From Allium sativum (lineage: Eukaryota > Streptophyta > Magnoliopsida > Asparagales > Amaryllidaceae), in contig CM060910.1 in NCBI GenBank assembly GCA_030737875.1, forward strand, positions 248,342,427-248,406,426: DNA of 64,000 bases, given 5' to 3'. Below are positions 25,949 to 37,489 of the stretch, one piece after another. The stretch's first letter is position 1. Every line of letters begins with the position of its first letter. The notes under the pieces are model-generated. The model was given only the letters and a program-made list of their open reading frames with translations. It was not told the DNA's origin and made no database searches. The position numbers and the translations under genes were made by a program.

Positions 25949-26005
25949 GGGGGGGGGGGGTCGACCCCCTGGAGAGGGGTCGACCCAGGGGTCGACACAC
26001 TGTGT
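25949..26005. repeat. GTCGAC dyad repeats in LTR D
   Basis: GGGTCGACCCCCTGG, GGGGTCGACCC and GGGGTCGACAC occur in tandem after a G run, upstream of the TATA region in LTR orientation. The same array is present in both LTRs of B. Confidence 0.8.
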
Positions 26006-26259
26006 GTCTGGCGGGAATTTTTCCCGCCCCTCTTTTTGGGCTGAATTTCAAATCTGTTTTCGGATTTGAAATTTCGTGAAACTTCGTTGAGCCTTAACTG
26101 GGTCATACGGACTCCGATTTACGAAATTTCGGGCTCTATTTCGCGTATTTTTCCGAGACGAACGCAATGGCGCAACCCGTTTATCCTGATTCAGATTTTA
26201 TAATTTAATTCTGCTTTGATTCTTGTCTTAACACGTTGTTTTAGATTCGGGTTGTTATA

Positions 26260-26264
26260 GGCTC
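26260..26264. repeat. Right TSD of solo LTR D
   Basis: GGCTC is identical to 22024-22028. Confidence 0.9.
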
Positions 26265-28958
26265 CCTAACTCGTAGATACCCGTGCTAGTCCCACAGTGG
26301 GGTGTATCACTCCCCTAAAGTGGCAACCCAATACAACTTAAGGATGCACGGCTTATACCTACACGATGCAACAACGTCTTACCTACCAGCCCGGGCCCAC
26401 GCACGCACTTGACCCCGTTGGACTTGAGTTGCCACCGCTAACCCATTTTGGCCTCTAACAATTAGGCCCAGTAGGCGTGTCCCGTCCTCGACTTGGGTCG
26501 AGGTCACAAAGATACTTAATGGGCAACTGGACTGAAAAGGGCCCCCACCAAGCTTCCCACCTAGGCTTGGTCCCCTCTAATACATCCCACTTAACCCCAT
26601 GTCCACTTACATGTTTAATTTGGTTAAGTTTTTTCTAATTTAACCTAGTCTCACCCTTTTGTTTAATTAACAGGTTGTATTGGTTAAGTCTGCGGGCCTA
26701 TATACACAAATATTACCCACCTACACAAGATTTACTTAACCCTCTCACTGGTTCAGACATATTAATTTACGGTTAAGTTTGTGGGCCTATATGTGCTAAT
26801 ATTACCCACCTACCCAAGATTTACTTAACCCACTCATTCCGTATAACCCAGTTTACTTAACCCCCAACTTAAACTTAAGTTCTTACAATCCCTAGGGATC
26901 AGATTTGGTTAAGTAGTCCATTTCATTTACCATGTCCATTTTTAATTAATTAATCAATTAATTAAAACCTTTCCCTTCATAGGTGTCAATACCTATTTTA
27001 TCCAACAATTTGAATTACATGTCATAATTGTTTATATTCAAATTACTCCATTTTTCTAATCGTATTTCTCATGACATCCTCATGTCACCCACATGTCACC
27101 CACTAGATTCCTCATGCCACCCAAGGCACCCACTTAATCCCCTTATGTCCCACTACATATTTACTTTGGTTAAGTGTTTCTTAATTTATTACTATCGTAA
27201 CCCCTGTAGGACCTCTCACATTAGACTGACATTTGTGGCTGCTGGATTTGCCGGGCGGGTCCGGGCAGTCTTACACCACAAACGAGCCTAACCTCGTGTC
27301 CATACAATTGTTACGCATTTATTTTGGGCCTTTGACCTCTCACATTGGGCTACCATTTGTGGCTGCTGGATTTGCCGGGCGGGTCCGGGCAGTCTTACAC
27401 CACAAATGAGTCCAACCTCGTGTCTTAGGCAATTAATTATACATAATTAATTTCCCCCAATATTTGAATTACTTTCCCTATTCAAATTACAAATCATTTC
27501 CATATTTATTTATGTATAAATATGTCACCTTAATTATGTCCACTATTTATGGTACATAAATTGTACCAATTTACATCTCAAATTAATTTCATGCCTTTTT
27601 AGGCATTTGTGCCAATTCCCAATATTTAATATCCCTATTCAAATTCAAATTAATCTATGTCCATAATTAAACTATGTCCATTACTACACATTAATTTTCC
27701 AATTAATGCCTTCATTAAATTTTTCGCCTTTTAAGGCAATTCACCTTAATTAATATCTCAAATTCGTTATATGCCTCATTTACATGCCAATTCACATTTA
27801 TTAACATAATCAATATTTTCATCCCATATTTGGATTAATTATTCCTAATCAAATATGTTAATAAAATTCCAATTATCTTTATGACCATAATTCACATTAA
27901 TTATGTCCATATATCACTTTGCCAATTAATATCTCAATTTACATATATGCCTCTTTTAAGGCTGTTACATTCCAATTCACATTTATTTACATAATCAATA
28001 TTTTTCCCATAACCCCCGCGGCGTCCGTTCGCATAGAATATATGATAGACTAAGAAATAGTCTAACACATGAAAAAGGGAAAAACACCACATATTCACAT
28101 AACATAAAAAATAGGCCTAACTTGCATATGAGAATTTACCACATAACTTGCATAAAATCATAGATCTAAACATAGGCCTAAAAGGTATGAACCTACATGT
28201 TATGAATAAGATTTTCATCACAAAATTTACATAGGCAATAACCACAAACTTGCATAACATGATTCATATTCCAAACTCATATTTTTATATAAACTTGCAT
28301 ATGTGATTTATGCAACATAACAATGGTGTAAATTTACCTCTAAACACATAAACTAGCATGTAAAGATTTAGCATATAACTCATACATGTCATAGCCTAAC
28401 TTTTGATCTAAAATAGATGTCATAATCTTTACTAACTTGCATGTGATTTATGTCTAAATCAACATCTAAACTTGCATACATACATATGATCTATCATATG
28501 AATCAACATAACCAAACTGGCATTTAAACAACATGACGATTTGATTATACATAAGCCAATCATAGAATTACAACATAGATCATGACTTTACAACATGTAT
28601 GATAACATCACAATTTAACAACATAATCTTATCATACGGTCAATAATTCACATCATATCCATATAATCCACAATTATATCTAATCTTACTTAATTTAATA
28701 ATTATCTTGATTAAAGAAATCGAACTTGCCTTTCGTGGTTAAAGAATTATGAACAATTGATCAAACTTGATGCAGAATTGTTGTAGCGACGTTAGTTGAT
28801 TCGTTGTTGAAGCTCTAAGCTTGAATTAGGTTGAATTGATTAGCTATCTTCCTCTTTAGTTGGCGGCGGCTACACTGAGTTCCCTGGCGACGGCATAACG
28901 ACTTTAGTTTCAATTTTAATTAGGTTTAGGGTTAGCATTAGGATGTATTTATGTATTG
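26265..28958 (-). mobile_element. LTR C, 5' portion (truncated)
   Basis: It resumes LTR C after D. GGGTGTATCACTCCCCTAAA mirrors B near 33935, and the two stem-loops mirror those of B. Towards the right a promoter-like segment (GGTTTAGGGTTAGCATTAGG at about 28923) parallels that of D at 25794. The 440 bp of U3 expected beyond it are missing, so the copy is truncated near 28958, and no TSD partner for TCCCG (21105-21109) is found. Confidence 0.75.
27211..27424. repeat. Two stem-loops in LTR C
   Basis: ATTTGTGG is answered by CCACAAA and CCACAAAT across a GCCGGGCGGGTCCGGGCAG loop. Outer arms TTAGACT/AGCCTAA and TTGGGCT/AGTCCAA differ between the two units. The units are 124 bp apart. Confidence 0.8.
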
Positions 28959-29293
28959 ACATTAATATCACATATATTAATGATCAATGAGATATTATCA
29001 TCAGTCAGTCAACATACTAATCTCAATGTTTCAATGTTGTCCTCCATTTACAATAAAACTTGACTTGGGACTTCTCAAACCTATAATACTTATTATATTA
29101 TATAATCTCATGTCAAGTCACTTATTTGAAACTATATCATTATGTATCATTATTATAAGGGCTTCTATTATGTTAACATTTATATTAGGCAGTAAATATA
29201 ACATAATAGAATCTTTTATTCAAAATAAAAATACAACGTCAGTAATGTTATCAATTACATCAAATGGATTGCTCTAGGTCACAAGCTCTAACA
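28959..29293 (-). mobile_element. Ty1/copia LTR, 5' portion
   Basis: The outer edge reads TGTTAGAGCTTGTGACCTAG on the minus strand, typical of a copia LTR start. It lies directly after truncated LTR C and is taken as the continuation of 20099-21109. The join is not supported by a TSD because the end of C is lost. Confidence 0.5.
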
Positions 29294-29680
29294 AGAACTA
29301 TATGCATATCATGAATAAAATCACTTATGAAGAAACAATTGCATAGAAATTAACTAACTTGTGTTTGTTCCTCTACAAGTTCATGAAGTGTGCATATGAT
29401 CATTCAAATCACAATTGATTTGAACGACGTAGATTTTGAACCATTTATTAAAGTGAATATTTCACAATGAAAGTTCACAATGTACTTAATGAAAAATTAA
29501 TGTTGGATTCAGCAAGATTATTTAGTACTAGTCAAAGGGTATGTACAAGGTGACCATAAACACATGGAAGAAGAGTAAGACAAGCATATTGGTTTACTAT
29601 GAATAAAGCATTTCACAATCATCTTGATTACTGATGAGCTTGAAGTATTTAGAAAACTCAAAATGCTCATGTCACAATGA
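29294..29680. other. Unassigned flank between copia LTR and element E
   Basis: No coding motif is visible. This is DNA that flanked the copia insertion and later received element E. Confidence 0.35.
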
Positions 29681-29685
29681 CTAGT
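29681..29685. repeat. Left TSD of element E
   Basis: CTAGT compares with CTAGG at 62707-62711, four of five bases, as expected for an old insertion. Confidence 0.55.
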
Positions 29686-30539
29686 TGATCGTTAGAAAAG
29701 CGCAAATTTTGAAATAAATTACTGCAAGCGCACAGGTGTGTAGCATGCAGGTCGAACAAAGGGAGGAAAATTAAAATATATTATTTATATAATTCGTGGG
29801 CGAGTTAGACGAAACTTAGAGGTTGATTTTGAAAACAAAAAAATTGAAACTGCAAATAAAAATAGTATTAAAATGAATACAGATTTGAATCTAATCAAAT
29901 CTATATTTAATCCGATATGACCTAGGAAAGCAAATAAAAAGCAGGAATTAAAATTGTAGAAGTAAAACAATAAATAGGGAATAAAATTAGGATTATCGTT
30001 GAATCTAATTAGACGGTCAATCACTAATGAAAAATAAATGAAAAAGACAAATAGTGCTCTACCAAATTTAATTGTGTAGACAACGCTAATTGCTAAGAAA
30101 ATAACAATGCAGAAAAGTAAAAGAAAACTAAACTAGATTAATGGCAGAAGAAGTTATAGAAGAAAGTACACATTTACAATGGTATACATGTGTATTTATA
30201 GCTGAGTTGCAAAACCTAATCGTCTAAATGAGCCTCCTCACCAAAGATTGTGGTATGATCCTCAACTATCCTTGTTTGCCATGTGTCCAATTGATTGACA
30301 GAAGATTTCCTAAGATCTTTTCTACCAATCTTCTTCCAAGGTGACCAATGTGAACACAACTAGCCTCTAATGATAGCTTCAATTCTTCATGTATATGGCA
30401 TCTATTCTTCACTTTTAAGGCCGAATGAGATTTGGACAACACATCTATAAAAACAACAAAATGATACCCAAATAATATTTATTTATATACAAAAGATAAG
30501 ATATAAGAGCATAAAATAAACACATTTTCATGTTAATCA
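29686..30539 (-). repeat. 3' LTR of element E (854 bp)
   Basis: It starts TGATCG and ends GTTAATCA on the plus strand. It aligns along its whole length with 61836-62706. It lacks about 15 bp near the left edge (CTTTCTATGGATTTAG region) that the other copy has. Confidence 0.9.
30191..30202 (-). promoter_or_regulatory. TATA-like box, E 3' LTR
   Basis: The minus strand reads GCTATAAATACA, at the same place as CAGTATAAATAC in the other LTR. Confidence 0.5.
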
Positions 30540-30552
30540 AATTCCCCCATAC
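30540..30552 (-). other. Polypurine tract of element E
   Basis: The minus strand reads TATGGGGGAATT immediately before the LTR start TGATTAACATG. It would prime plus-strand DNA synthesis. Confidence 0.75.
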
Positions 30553-31195
30553 TTATCTTTTACTCATCCTCGAGTAAAACAAAAAATGAAAAAAAAAACT
30601 AAATAGATAGGTCACCCTTTCGTAGGAAACACGATTGCATTGAGCGTATGCAACAAGCCATTAAACCTCTAGGTGTCCCTAATAGGACGGGTGGTGTATC
30701 GTGGGGGTTTTCAGCGGTAACTATCCATAAAATCCAAATGCAGTATGTTGTAGTTCTAAAGCAAATGAAACCAAAAATGAAAACACGGCTTGTTTTAGAA
30801 AAGTGGTACAACAAATTAAGTTAACAATTAATAGTCAGTTGATTATATCTTAGATACCTCAACCTGTCACAAATTTTCAATATAGTTATGCTTTTCACAT
30901 GTTATGTTATAGTTTGGCCAATTGATTCGGTTGGTAATATAGTGCAGCCATGAAATAAATTCTTAGTTTGCTTATCACAGTTGGCAAAATGGTATTCTAA
31001 TTTCCTTGTGTATGACTAGTCAAATCAATAAGGCCAAGAAGTGCTTGGGCATCATTGCTTATTCTCTATCACTATAAAAATTAAAATTTACGATTAATTG
31101 CATACACCTAACTTAAAGGACCAAGGTAAACCACCCATGCACTGCCTCGTGGAATGACGGAGAATTGGGAAAGATCTTGGTGGATTATGCCAACC
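30553..31195 (-). other. E interior, 3' part
   Basis: Lies between the PPT and the B insertion point. I recognise no coding domain. The 71-codon minus frame at 30814-30599 shows no motif. Confidence 0.5.
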
Positions 31196-31200
31196 GACGC
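31196..31200. repeat. Left TSD of element B
   Basis: GACGC compares with GATGC at 57392-57396, one mismatch. Confidence 0.65.
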
Positions 31201-31504
31201 TGCAACACCCCATATTTTTAACAATAGTAAAAAAGGATAAATTAAATTATAATTAATTTAATATTTGGAATTAAGGGAAACGAACTGCGCCATTGCGTCC
31301 ATCATGAAATTTTGGTCAAGATAGACAATTGGTTTGCGTAAAACGGACATCATATAAAGAAGTCATGAGGATTTTAAGTTTGTATACGGGCACAAGAAAT
31401 ATGTATATATACATGACACACATATGAGTCAGACATGAGTCAGCACTTGTCCAGAAAGGGACCTAAAATCGAAAATTCGTTTGGTGGAAAATTTCCTGCT
31501 CTAG

Positions 31505-31610
31505 GGGTCGACTCCCCTTGAGGGTTGTCGACACCGGGGTTGACCCCCCTTAAGGGGTGTCGACTCCAGTGTCGACCCACCTATAGGGGTGTCAACACCT
31601 CTAGGGATGA
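31505..31610. repeat. GTCGAC dyad array in B 5' LTR
   Basis: About six copies of a GGGGTGTCGACACC / GGGTCGACCC type dyad lie in tandem, separated by short CTTAAGG or CTATAGG phrases, ending about 30 bp before the TATA box. Confidence 0.85.
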
Positions 31611-31640
31611 TGTGGCAGTCGGTTTCAGAGGAGTTGGCAA

Positions 31641-31650
31641 CTATAAATAC
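31641..31650 (+). promoter_or_regulatory. TATA box of B 5' LTR
   Basis: CTATAAATAC lies 440 bp into the LTR and is identical in the 3' LTR at 54266-54275. Confidence 0.65.
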
Positions 31651-32700
31651 ATGGTCATTTATCTTGTTTTCTTCATTGAGAATCCATGGGGGCCAAACTC
31701 TGCTGGTGTCTGATTTAAACTAGATCCGTTAATCTCCTACAACTATCAACTTAAGAAAATCAGTTAGAGATTCAAGATCCATTCTTCTTCTATTTTCTAA
31801 TCCAAACACTATGAGTTCCTAGTTGCTTTTAGATTTAAATATTTAAAAGTAAACTTGATATGGAGATAGTTTAGATTTGTTCATATGACCAGATTATAAC
31901 AGATCCATTGTAAATTGTGAATTATGACATTTTGAATTGGTTAGGATTTGGATCTCAGTCTTTATCTTATCCGATCTATTGCAACCTATATGACATTCTA
32001 TGATGTGGATCTTGATCTTATTTGTGTTAGATCTACTTTTAACTATTGGATCTGAATTATGTGGACATCTAAATTATTAATTAGATCGAGTTTATCACCT
32101 TGTGCTTATCATGCTAGATCTAACTTTATAGAAATATTCGTTTGTGGTTAATTTATCATGTCATGTTAGATCTACCTTTATAGATCAAATTCGTTTGTGG
32201 TTAATTTATCATGTCACATTTGTGGATCTTAAACTTTACCGATCATGTGGTGATTAATTTAGACCTATCATCAATTGGAAATATGAATCTTTATTTATTC
32301 ATGCCTATTATGACATCCTTAGTATGTTAGATCTAGTTTTATTATCACATGCTCACTAGATCTATTTTTATATGTCCACCTTATCACTATGCTAATTACA
32401 TGTTTATGTCACTTTTGTTAAAACAATCACTATTGTCATCTTTCCCCTTTTATTGTTTATGGCTAGTCTACTTTCTAGCCTAGGCATGATGCCAAATACA
32501 TGCGAATGCGTTAGTTAGGGAACGAGGGAAAATATTAGAATTGGCATAACTTGAATGATGAATATGAATTTGGACATATAATCCATTATGAATATAATTG
32601 GGTAAATGGGCATGAACATCTATAAAGACATAGGTATAATTAATAGGTCAATAATTGAAATGCCTAGAATTATAGTAATTAGAAAACTGTAACGGGACTT

Positions 32701-32915
32701 ATGACATGAGGTTAGGTTGCATTAATGGTGGAAGCCTGCCCGGACCCGACCGACATATTCTGCAACAACAAATGTTGAACCTAATGTGAGAGGTCTAAGT
32801 GCACAACTACGAGACGGGCTATGACATGAGGTTAGGCCCAACTTGTGGAAGAAGTCTGCCCGGACCCGATCGGCATATCCAGCATCCACAAGTTGCAGGC
32901 CTAATGTGGGAGGTC
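32701..32915. repeat. Two stem-loops in B 5' LTR
   Basis: Unit 2 pairs CAACTTGTGG with CCACAAGTTG and TTAGGCC with GGCCTAA around GCCCGGACCCGATCGGC. Unit 1, 120 bp earlier, pairs GAGGTTAGGTT with AACCTAATGTG less perfectly. Confidence 0.8.
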
Positions 32916-34707
32916 TAGCCTATCATAACCATAAATGGACATGGTAATGAATTGGAATTAACGAGGAAGGATAGTAACCTATTATCATTAATTACTTTAA
33001 TGATGAATGTTATATAATAGGTAGACTTGTCCTAGGGACAAGTGGAAATTATAACATATGTTATAATAAAAAGGGAAAGGAAGCTTATTAGAAAACCTTA
33101 GTTAAGAAAACTAAGTTAATAAGCAAACATCGTTAAGTTGTAGTAATATGTTAAATAGAAAACAGGTGAATTGAGACGAAGTATACTTAATTAAATATTA
33201 AGTAAAACATGTTATTATAACTATGGAATCAGACAATGAATAATACAAAGGGATTGTAAGATTACTTCCACTAATTACAATCCAGGGGTGAAAGATTGTA
33301 AGATTACTTATGTTAATTACAATCTAAAGAATAACATGTAATGGGGCTTATTAATGAACTTAAATGGATTAAGTTAGCAAGTGGAATTTTGGCAAGTGAA
33401 AAGAAGTCAATGTGAATAGGGATAACCTGTTAATCTGTAATGCTTAATCTAATTGAATCCATAGGGATTGTATGAACACGACAACTTGATTAGGGGTTAA
33501 GTAATATTTGAATGAAACAGTGGGAGGGTTAAGTACATCTTGGGTTGGTGGGTAATATTTGTATATATAGGCCCACAAACTTAACCTGTTGGGGTTATGT
33601 AATTAAAAACACCATTAGGTAATCATAACCAGTGGAAAAGCTAGTAGTGGGGATGCAAGACAAAGGGGAGAACTTGCATCATCTTGTGTGGGACCCATTT
33701 CAGTCAGTAACCATTAAATAGGTATCAAACGGGTACTCCAAACTAGCTCGGAGTGGGGCACACTTACTGAACTGATTATGAGAGATCCAAACGTGGAGGA
33801 CGGTGTCATGACGACGCATTCCAACGGGGTCATGTGTGTGCATGACTCCGCCTGCTTGGGAAAATAAGACGGTGTGACATCAGTAGATATGGTTGTGCAC
33901 ATCCGGGAAATGAAGGGTTGCCACTTTAGGGAATGATACACCCTACTATAGGGCCAGCACAGAGTATCTATGTAGTAGGGAGCCAATCGACTCGGGTAGA
34001 ATTAGGGTACGTCTAGACTCTGGTAAAGTTAGGAGTCCGTTGTAGGGGCTACCTGTGGATTGTATAGGGTTTACCACCTCTCACCAGAAAGTACGCCTAA
34101 GTCTACCATCTTATACATGTTCGGGATCATCTTGGTTTAAGCTATACAAGTATTAGTGTAGAGTAATCATTATAAGCGTATACATCTTATCCTATCAACC
34201 TTGTTACACATGCCTTTTATGTAGTTATCCCTCTCTTATGCACTTTATTTGCCTGTCATGCTACTTTTATTTATTTACTTGCTAAAAGTAACTGGACTCG
34301 CCAGACTTTATGTCTGACCCTTTTTGTTTCCTCTTCTTTCGTCCGTCCCCCTCCCCGCCCCCCCCCCCAGGTTCGCATGGATGGAATTCTCAGGCTTAGT
34401 CAAGACTCAGTTATCATCTTGTAGGAGCTTCTTTTGAGGTATAGCTCAAGTTCTTATCTCTGGGGAATTATGTTTTCTTTTAAGTCTTTATGTTATGGTA
34501 CAAGACAGAAGATATGTTACTGTAATGGGTTTTGTATTTTCAGACATGTGAGTTTTTGGACCACGGTATTTTATGATAAATAAAGTTTTTATTCCGCTGT
34601 TATTTTATATGTCTGTCTTGTAATTTCTATTCTGATTACTATAATGCTTCACGAAACTTAATGCATTCCCTTTGTGAGTGACATTAACGGACGTGGTGTG
34701 TCAATCT

Positions 34708-34720
34708 TGGTATCAGAGCC
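34708..34720 (+). other. PBS of element B (tRNA-iMet type)
   Basis: TGGTATCAGAGCC lies four bases after the LTR end and is complementary to the 3' end of initiator tRNA-Met. Confidence 0.9.
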
Positions 34721-34883
34721 GAAGGTTACCAGATTGGATAAAGTTTTTAAAAATTATTTTCAAAAAGGTTTTAAAAGAAAGAATTTTCAAAATGAAAAGT
34801 CTGTTTTGAAAGACATTCCCCAAGAAGACATATGCAATATCCTTCAGTCCTTTTTCCAAATCTCTTCCCTTTTTCTTTTCAGA

Positions 34884-35880
34884 ATGTTTGGGGAACCAAA
34901 CATTCCTAATATCCCAGAGGACGTTACGATACCAGGATAGTTCCATAGGTATCTAGAGGCCACGACGCCTACCGAAGGCCAAGAAACGTTCCTCCCCCAG
35001 CTGCACCAGTCGTTCCTCCTCCTCCCCTTCCAAGAGAAGATAATTTAGCTAAGATCTGCAAAGACTTCCATGCTATGGGAGGGAAACCATTCCATGGGAA
35101 CGAGACATTCGTAGAAGCGCGGAATTGGCTCAAGAAGACCAAGGACTTGTTCATAATCTTTAAAGTAGAGGACAGAAGGAAGGTTTAGTTAGTCGCCTGG
35201 CTACTGAAAGACGAAGCCTCGTTTTGGTGGGAAGTTACCCAAGATGGACGTCCGATGGAAACTTGGAAGGATTTTAGACAAAGATTTGAAATGGAATTTC
35301 TTTCCAAAGCTGAGAAAATCATGCAGATGGAGTGCCAAGGGAACTTGACGGGGAAAGAATATGTGAACAAATTCAACCAGTTAGCAAGATTCAGGTTAGA
35401 ATTGGCGGATACTCTGCACAAGAAGGCGTTGCGGTTTGCTAAAGGGCTAAATGAACCCCTTCATTGGTTAGGCAAGTCCCATATTCCAATGAAAGCCACT
35501 TTTGAAAATCTTTTCGATATTGCCCCAATGCATGAGGAAGACAAAGGAGAAAAGAAGGAAGCAAAGCCAAGGAAACAACTCAAAACAAGAAGGTATGGCC
35601 CAAGAAAGGACAACAACAACAACAGGAGAAAGGTAGAAAGAGTGACAAGGCTAAAGATAAGAGGAAGTGCCATAGTTGTGGGCAACAGGGTCACTTGGCC
35701 AAGGATTGTAGGAAAAGGAAGAATGTTTGCTTCGTTTGTAGAGAGTTCTGACATCTTATTAAGGATTGCCCGAAGAAATAAGGATAAGGTCAAAGGGCAG
35801 AAACCTCTGGAGGGCAAGGGAATGCTCTCGTGGCTAGTGCGCCAGTTCGAGATAGGAAATTTTTTGTGTAAGATTTAATT
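34884..35880 (+). pseudogene. Element B gag (capsid and zinc knuckles), broken
   Basis: The ATG at 34884 opens MFGEPNIPNIPED and stops at 34938. The capsid domain continues in another frame: GGKPFHGNETFVEARNWLKK, a TAG at 35186, then LLKDEASFWWEV, ETWKDFRQRFEMEFLS and YVNKFNQLARFR. This is the retrotransposon gag fold that assembles the particle. Near 35580 the frame shifts again to a CCHC zinc knuckle (CHSCGQQGHLAKDC at 35651-35692). A second knuckle follows (CFVC...HLIKDC) with a stop at its middle. The open frame 35255-35878 covers only the middle part and reads out of frame after 35580. Confidence 0.85.
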
Positions 35881-35904
35881 TCTCTTTCAAACCACCCTAT
35901 TAGA

Positions 35905-36250
35905 ACTATTTTTGACTCTGGCGCTTCACATTCATTTATATCTAGTTTTGTAGTTGAATCTCTGCACTTAAAATACTGGTATGGTAGTGGATCCCATTGT
36001 TGTCTCAAGCCCCATTGGTGGTTCGGCTCATTTGTCCATGATTTGTCGGAGTTTGATATATCTATCTTAGGCGTCGAATTTGAGTGCGACGCATATGTGC
36101 TCGGGTTTATGGGTTATGGTTTGATTCTAGGGATGGATAGGCTAGCCATGTATGGTGCCATTCTGGATTGTGAGAGGGGGGTTGTTAGGCTTCTGACTTG
36201 TCATGAAAGAACCCTCGGGATTTCTTGTGACCCGCAAGGGGTCTGTCATG
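35905..36250 (+). pseudogene. Element B aspartic protease
   Basis: TIFDSGASHSFIS carries the catalytic D-S-G of retropepsins, and LILGMDRLAMYGA is the second conserved hydrophobic motif, about 65 residues later. The frame 36043-36255 holds the C-terminal half. It would process the gag-pol polyprotein. It is separated from gag by stops and a frameshift. Confidence 0.8.
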
Positions 36251-36500
36251 CTTAGTTTCCTAGAATCTATTGAGACGTCTATCAATGATCTGCCATCGGT
36301 AAAAATAATTGTGAGTATCTTGATGTTTTTGATGAGGTTCGGGGTTTACCCCGAGCCACGAGATTGGTTTCCGCATATGTTGGTGAACACTGCAAAGCCA
36401 GTTGCATTGCCTATGCGACATGTGACTCCTAAAAGGAAAGAGGGAAATTGATAAGCAAGTTGGGGAGCTACTTGAGAAGAGGTTTTGATAGGTGAATCAT
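36251..36500 (+). pseudogene. Element B protease-RT linker and first residues of RT
   Basis: Translated in shifting frames, YLDVFDEVRGLP and IDKQVGELLEKRF match the usual linker and RT start (DVFPEELPGLPP and QLEELLEKGF in chromoviruses). After two stops at about 36488 the sequence jumps to integrase, so RT and RNase H were deleted. Confidence 0.7.
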
Positions 36501-36530
36501 ATTAGGATGGAAAACCTATTGAAGACAGTC
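36501..36530 (+). pseudogene. Element B integrase zinc-finger remnant, left piece
   Basis: The short stretch ending MENLLKTV is the segment that precedes the H2C2 finger. It is cut here by element A, and the remaining piece follows at 52953. The TSD bases 36526-36530 belong to it. Confidence 0.65.
36526..36530. repeat. Left TSD of element A
   Basis: CAGTC is identical to 52948-52952. Confidence 0.95.
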
Positions 36531-37489
36531 TGTAACGACCCAGAAAATCTGAACCAATTTAAAATTTTTAAATTGGCTAAAATAATGGATTTTAAATATT
36601 TGAAATAAATATTTTAAATAATGGCGATGAAAACTGAGTTTGAATCGACAATTGAAAACGAATATAATTAATTATAATTATATATAAAATTGAAAATGGC
36701 GCGGTAGTTCGATAATTCGATTTCAAACTTCAATTGAATATACCGGGTGCAAAACAATCCGGATTTTAGTGAAACCAAAAACATTAGGATCTAATTGGTA
36801 ATATCTTTCTAACGAATCCGACCAATCAAAATTTGATAGCGGGAATCAAAAGATATGTCCAGTTGGAAATTCTGAATAGTCGCTATGGAATTCAGGCCCT
36901 TAATAATGGACATTTTGCAGGTGACCTCGGATTTCGACGAAACCACTTTTGTTGGATCCGCAGTGTCAAGTTATTGCTAGGTTTCAAATTTCATAATTTT
37001 TCGAATCAATATGTGAGCGTGGCAAAAGAAAACGCGTTTGACCAGTTTCTGTTGAATTTAATCGACTGGAAATTGGCCTTTTTTCAAACGGTCTCAGAAT
37101 TCAACGAAACTAGTTTTGTTAGGACCGTATCGTCAATACGAAGCTAGAAAATATTTTTCTGGAATTTTTCTAGTCAGTATGTGGCCCCGGTAATTTGAAA
37201 TGTACGTTTAAAATTCGATATAGTGATTTAAATGTAAATTCAACGGAAACTGATTGTAACGATTAAATCAGCTTGCGATACATATCCCATTGTGTTCGGA
37301 ATGGGGGTTAAACGCTATGGACGACAGGCGGTAGGCCTCGTTTAGAGGTCATATGTAAAAGTCAACCTATTTGCAAAATTAAATAATTAAATAATAATAA
37401 TAATAAAAAAAAATCTATTTTCCCTCCTATACCTTGCCCCCCCCCCCGTAGCTCATTACCGATTCATTTAAACAGAAATAAAAAAAAGG

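Larger units (their letters stand above)
22029..26259 (-). mobile_element. Solo LTR D (B-family chromovirus), 4231 bp
   Basis: The plus-strand edges are TGTAACACCCC and GGGTTGTTATA, reversed LTR end and start, with perfect TSDs GGCTC on both sides. It lies inside LTR C, interrupting the stretch that corresponds to B near 33900. No internal region is present, so it is a solo LTR. Contents, in LTR direction: GTCGAC repeats (25949-26005), TATA region (25816-25827), two stem-loops (24709-24902), a long series of GGTTAAGT-containing units (24000-24700) and a G14 run (22373-22386). Confidence 0.92.
31201..34703 (+). repeat. 5' LTR of element B (about 3.5 kb)
   Basis: It begins TGCAACACCCC (TGTAACACCC in the 3' copy) and ends GTGTCA; the other copy ends GGGTGTCACA, so the last bases here seem lost. 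It holds the GTCGAC array (31505-31610), a TATA box, two stem-loops (32701-32915) and a C11 run (34358-34368). Confidence 0.9.

Noticed and set aside
21110..28958. Full-length element between LTR-like edges at 21110 and 22029
   Set aside because: The two TGTAACACCCC edges are not a LTR pair: the second is the boundary of D with its own perfect TSD, and no PBS, PPT or coding domain lies between.
34674..34940. Open frame spanning the end of B 5' LTR into the interior
   Set aside because: It crosses the LTR end and PBS; only the part from the ATG at 34884 is plausible as the gag start.
36833..37147. 104-codon frame repeated at 47415-47729
   Set aside because: Present twice only because it lies in both LTRs of A; it covers the duplicated U3 boxes and shows no protein motif.
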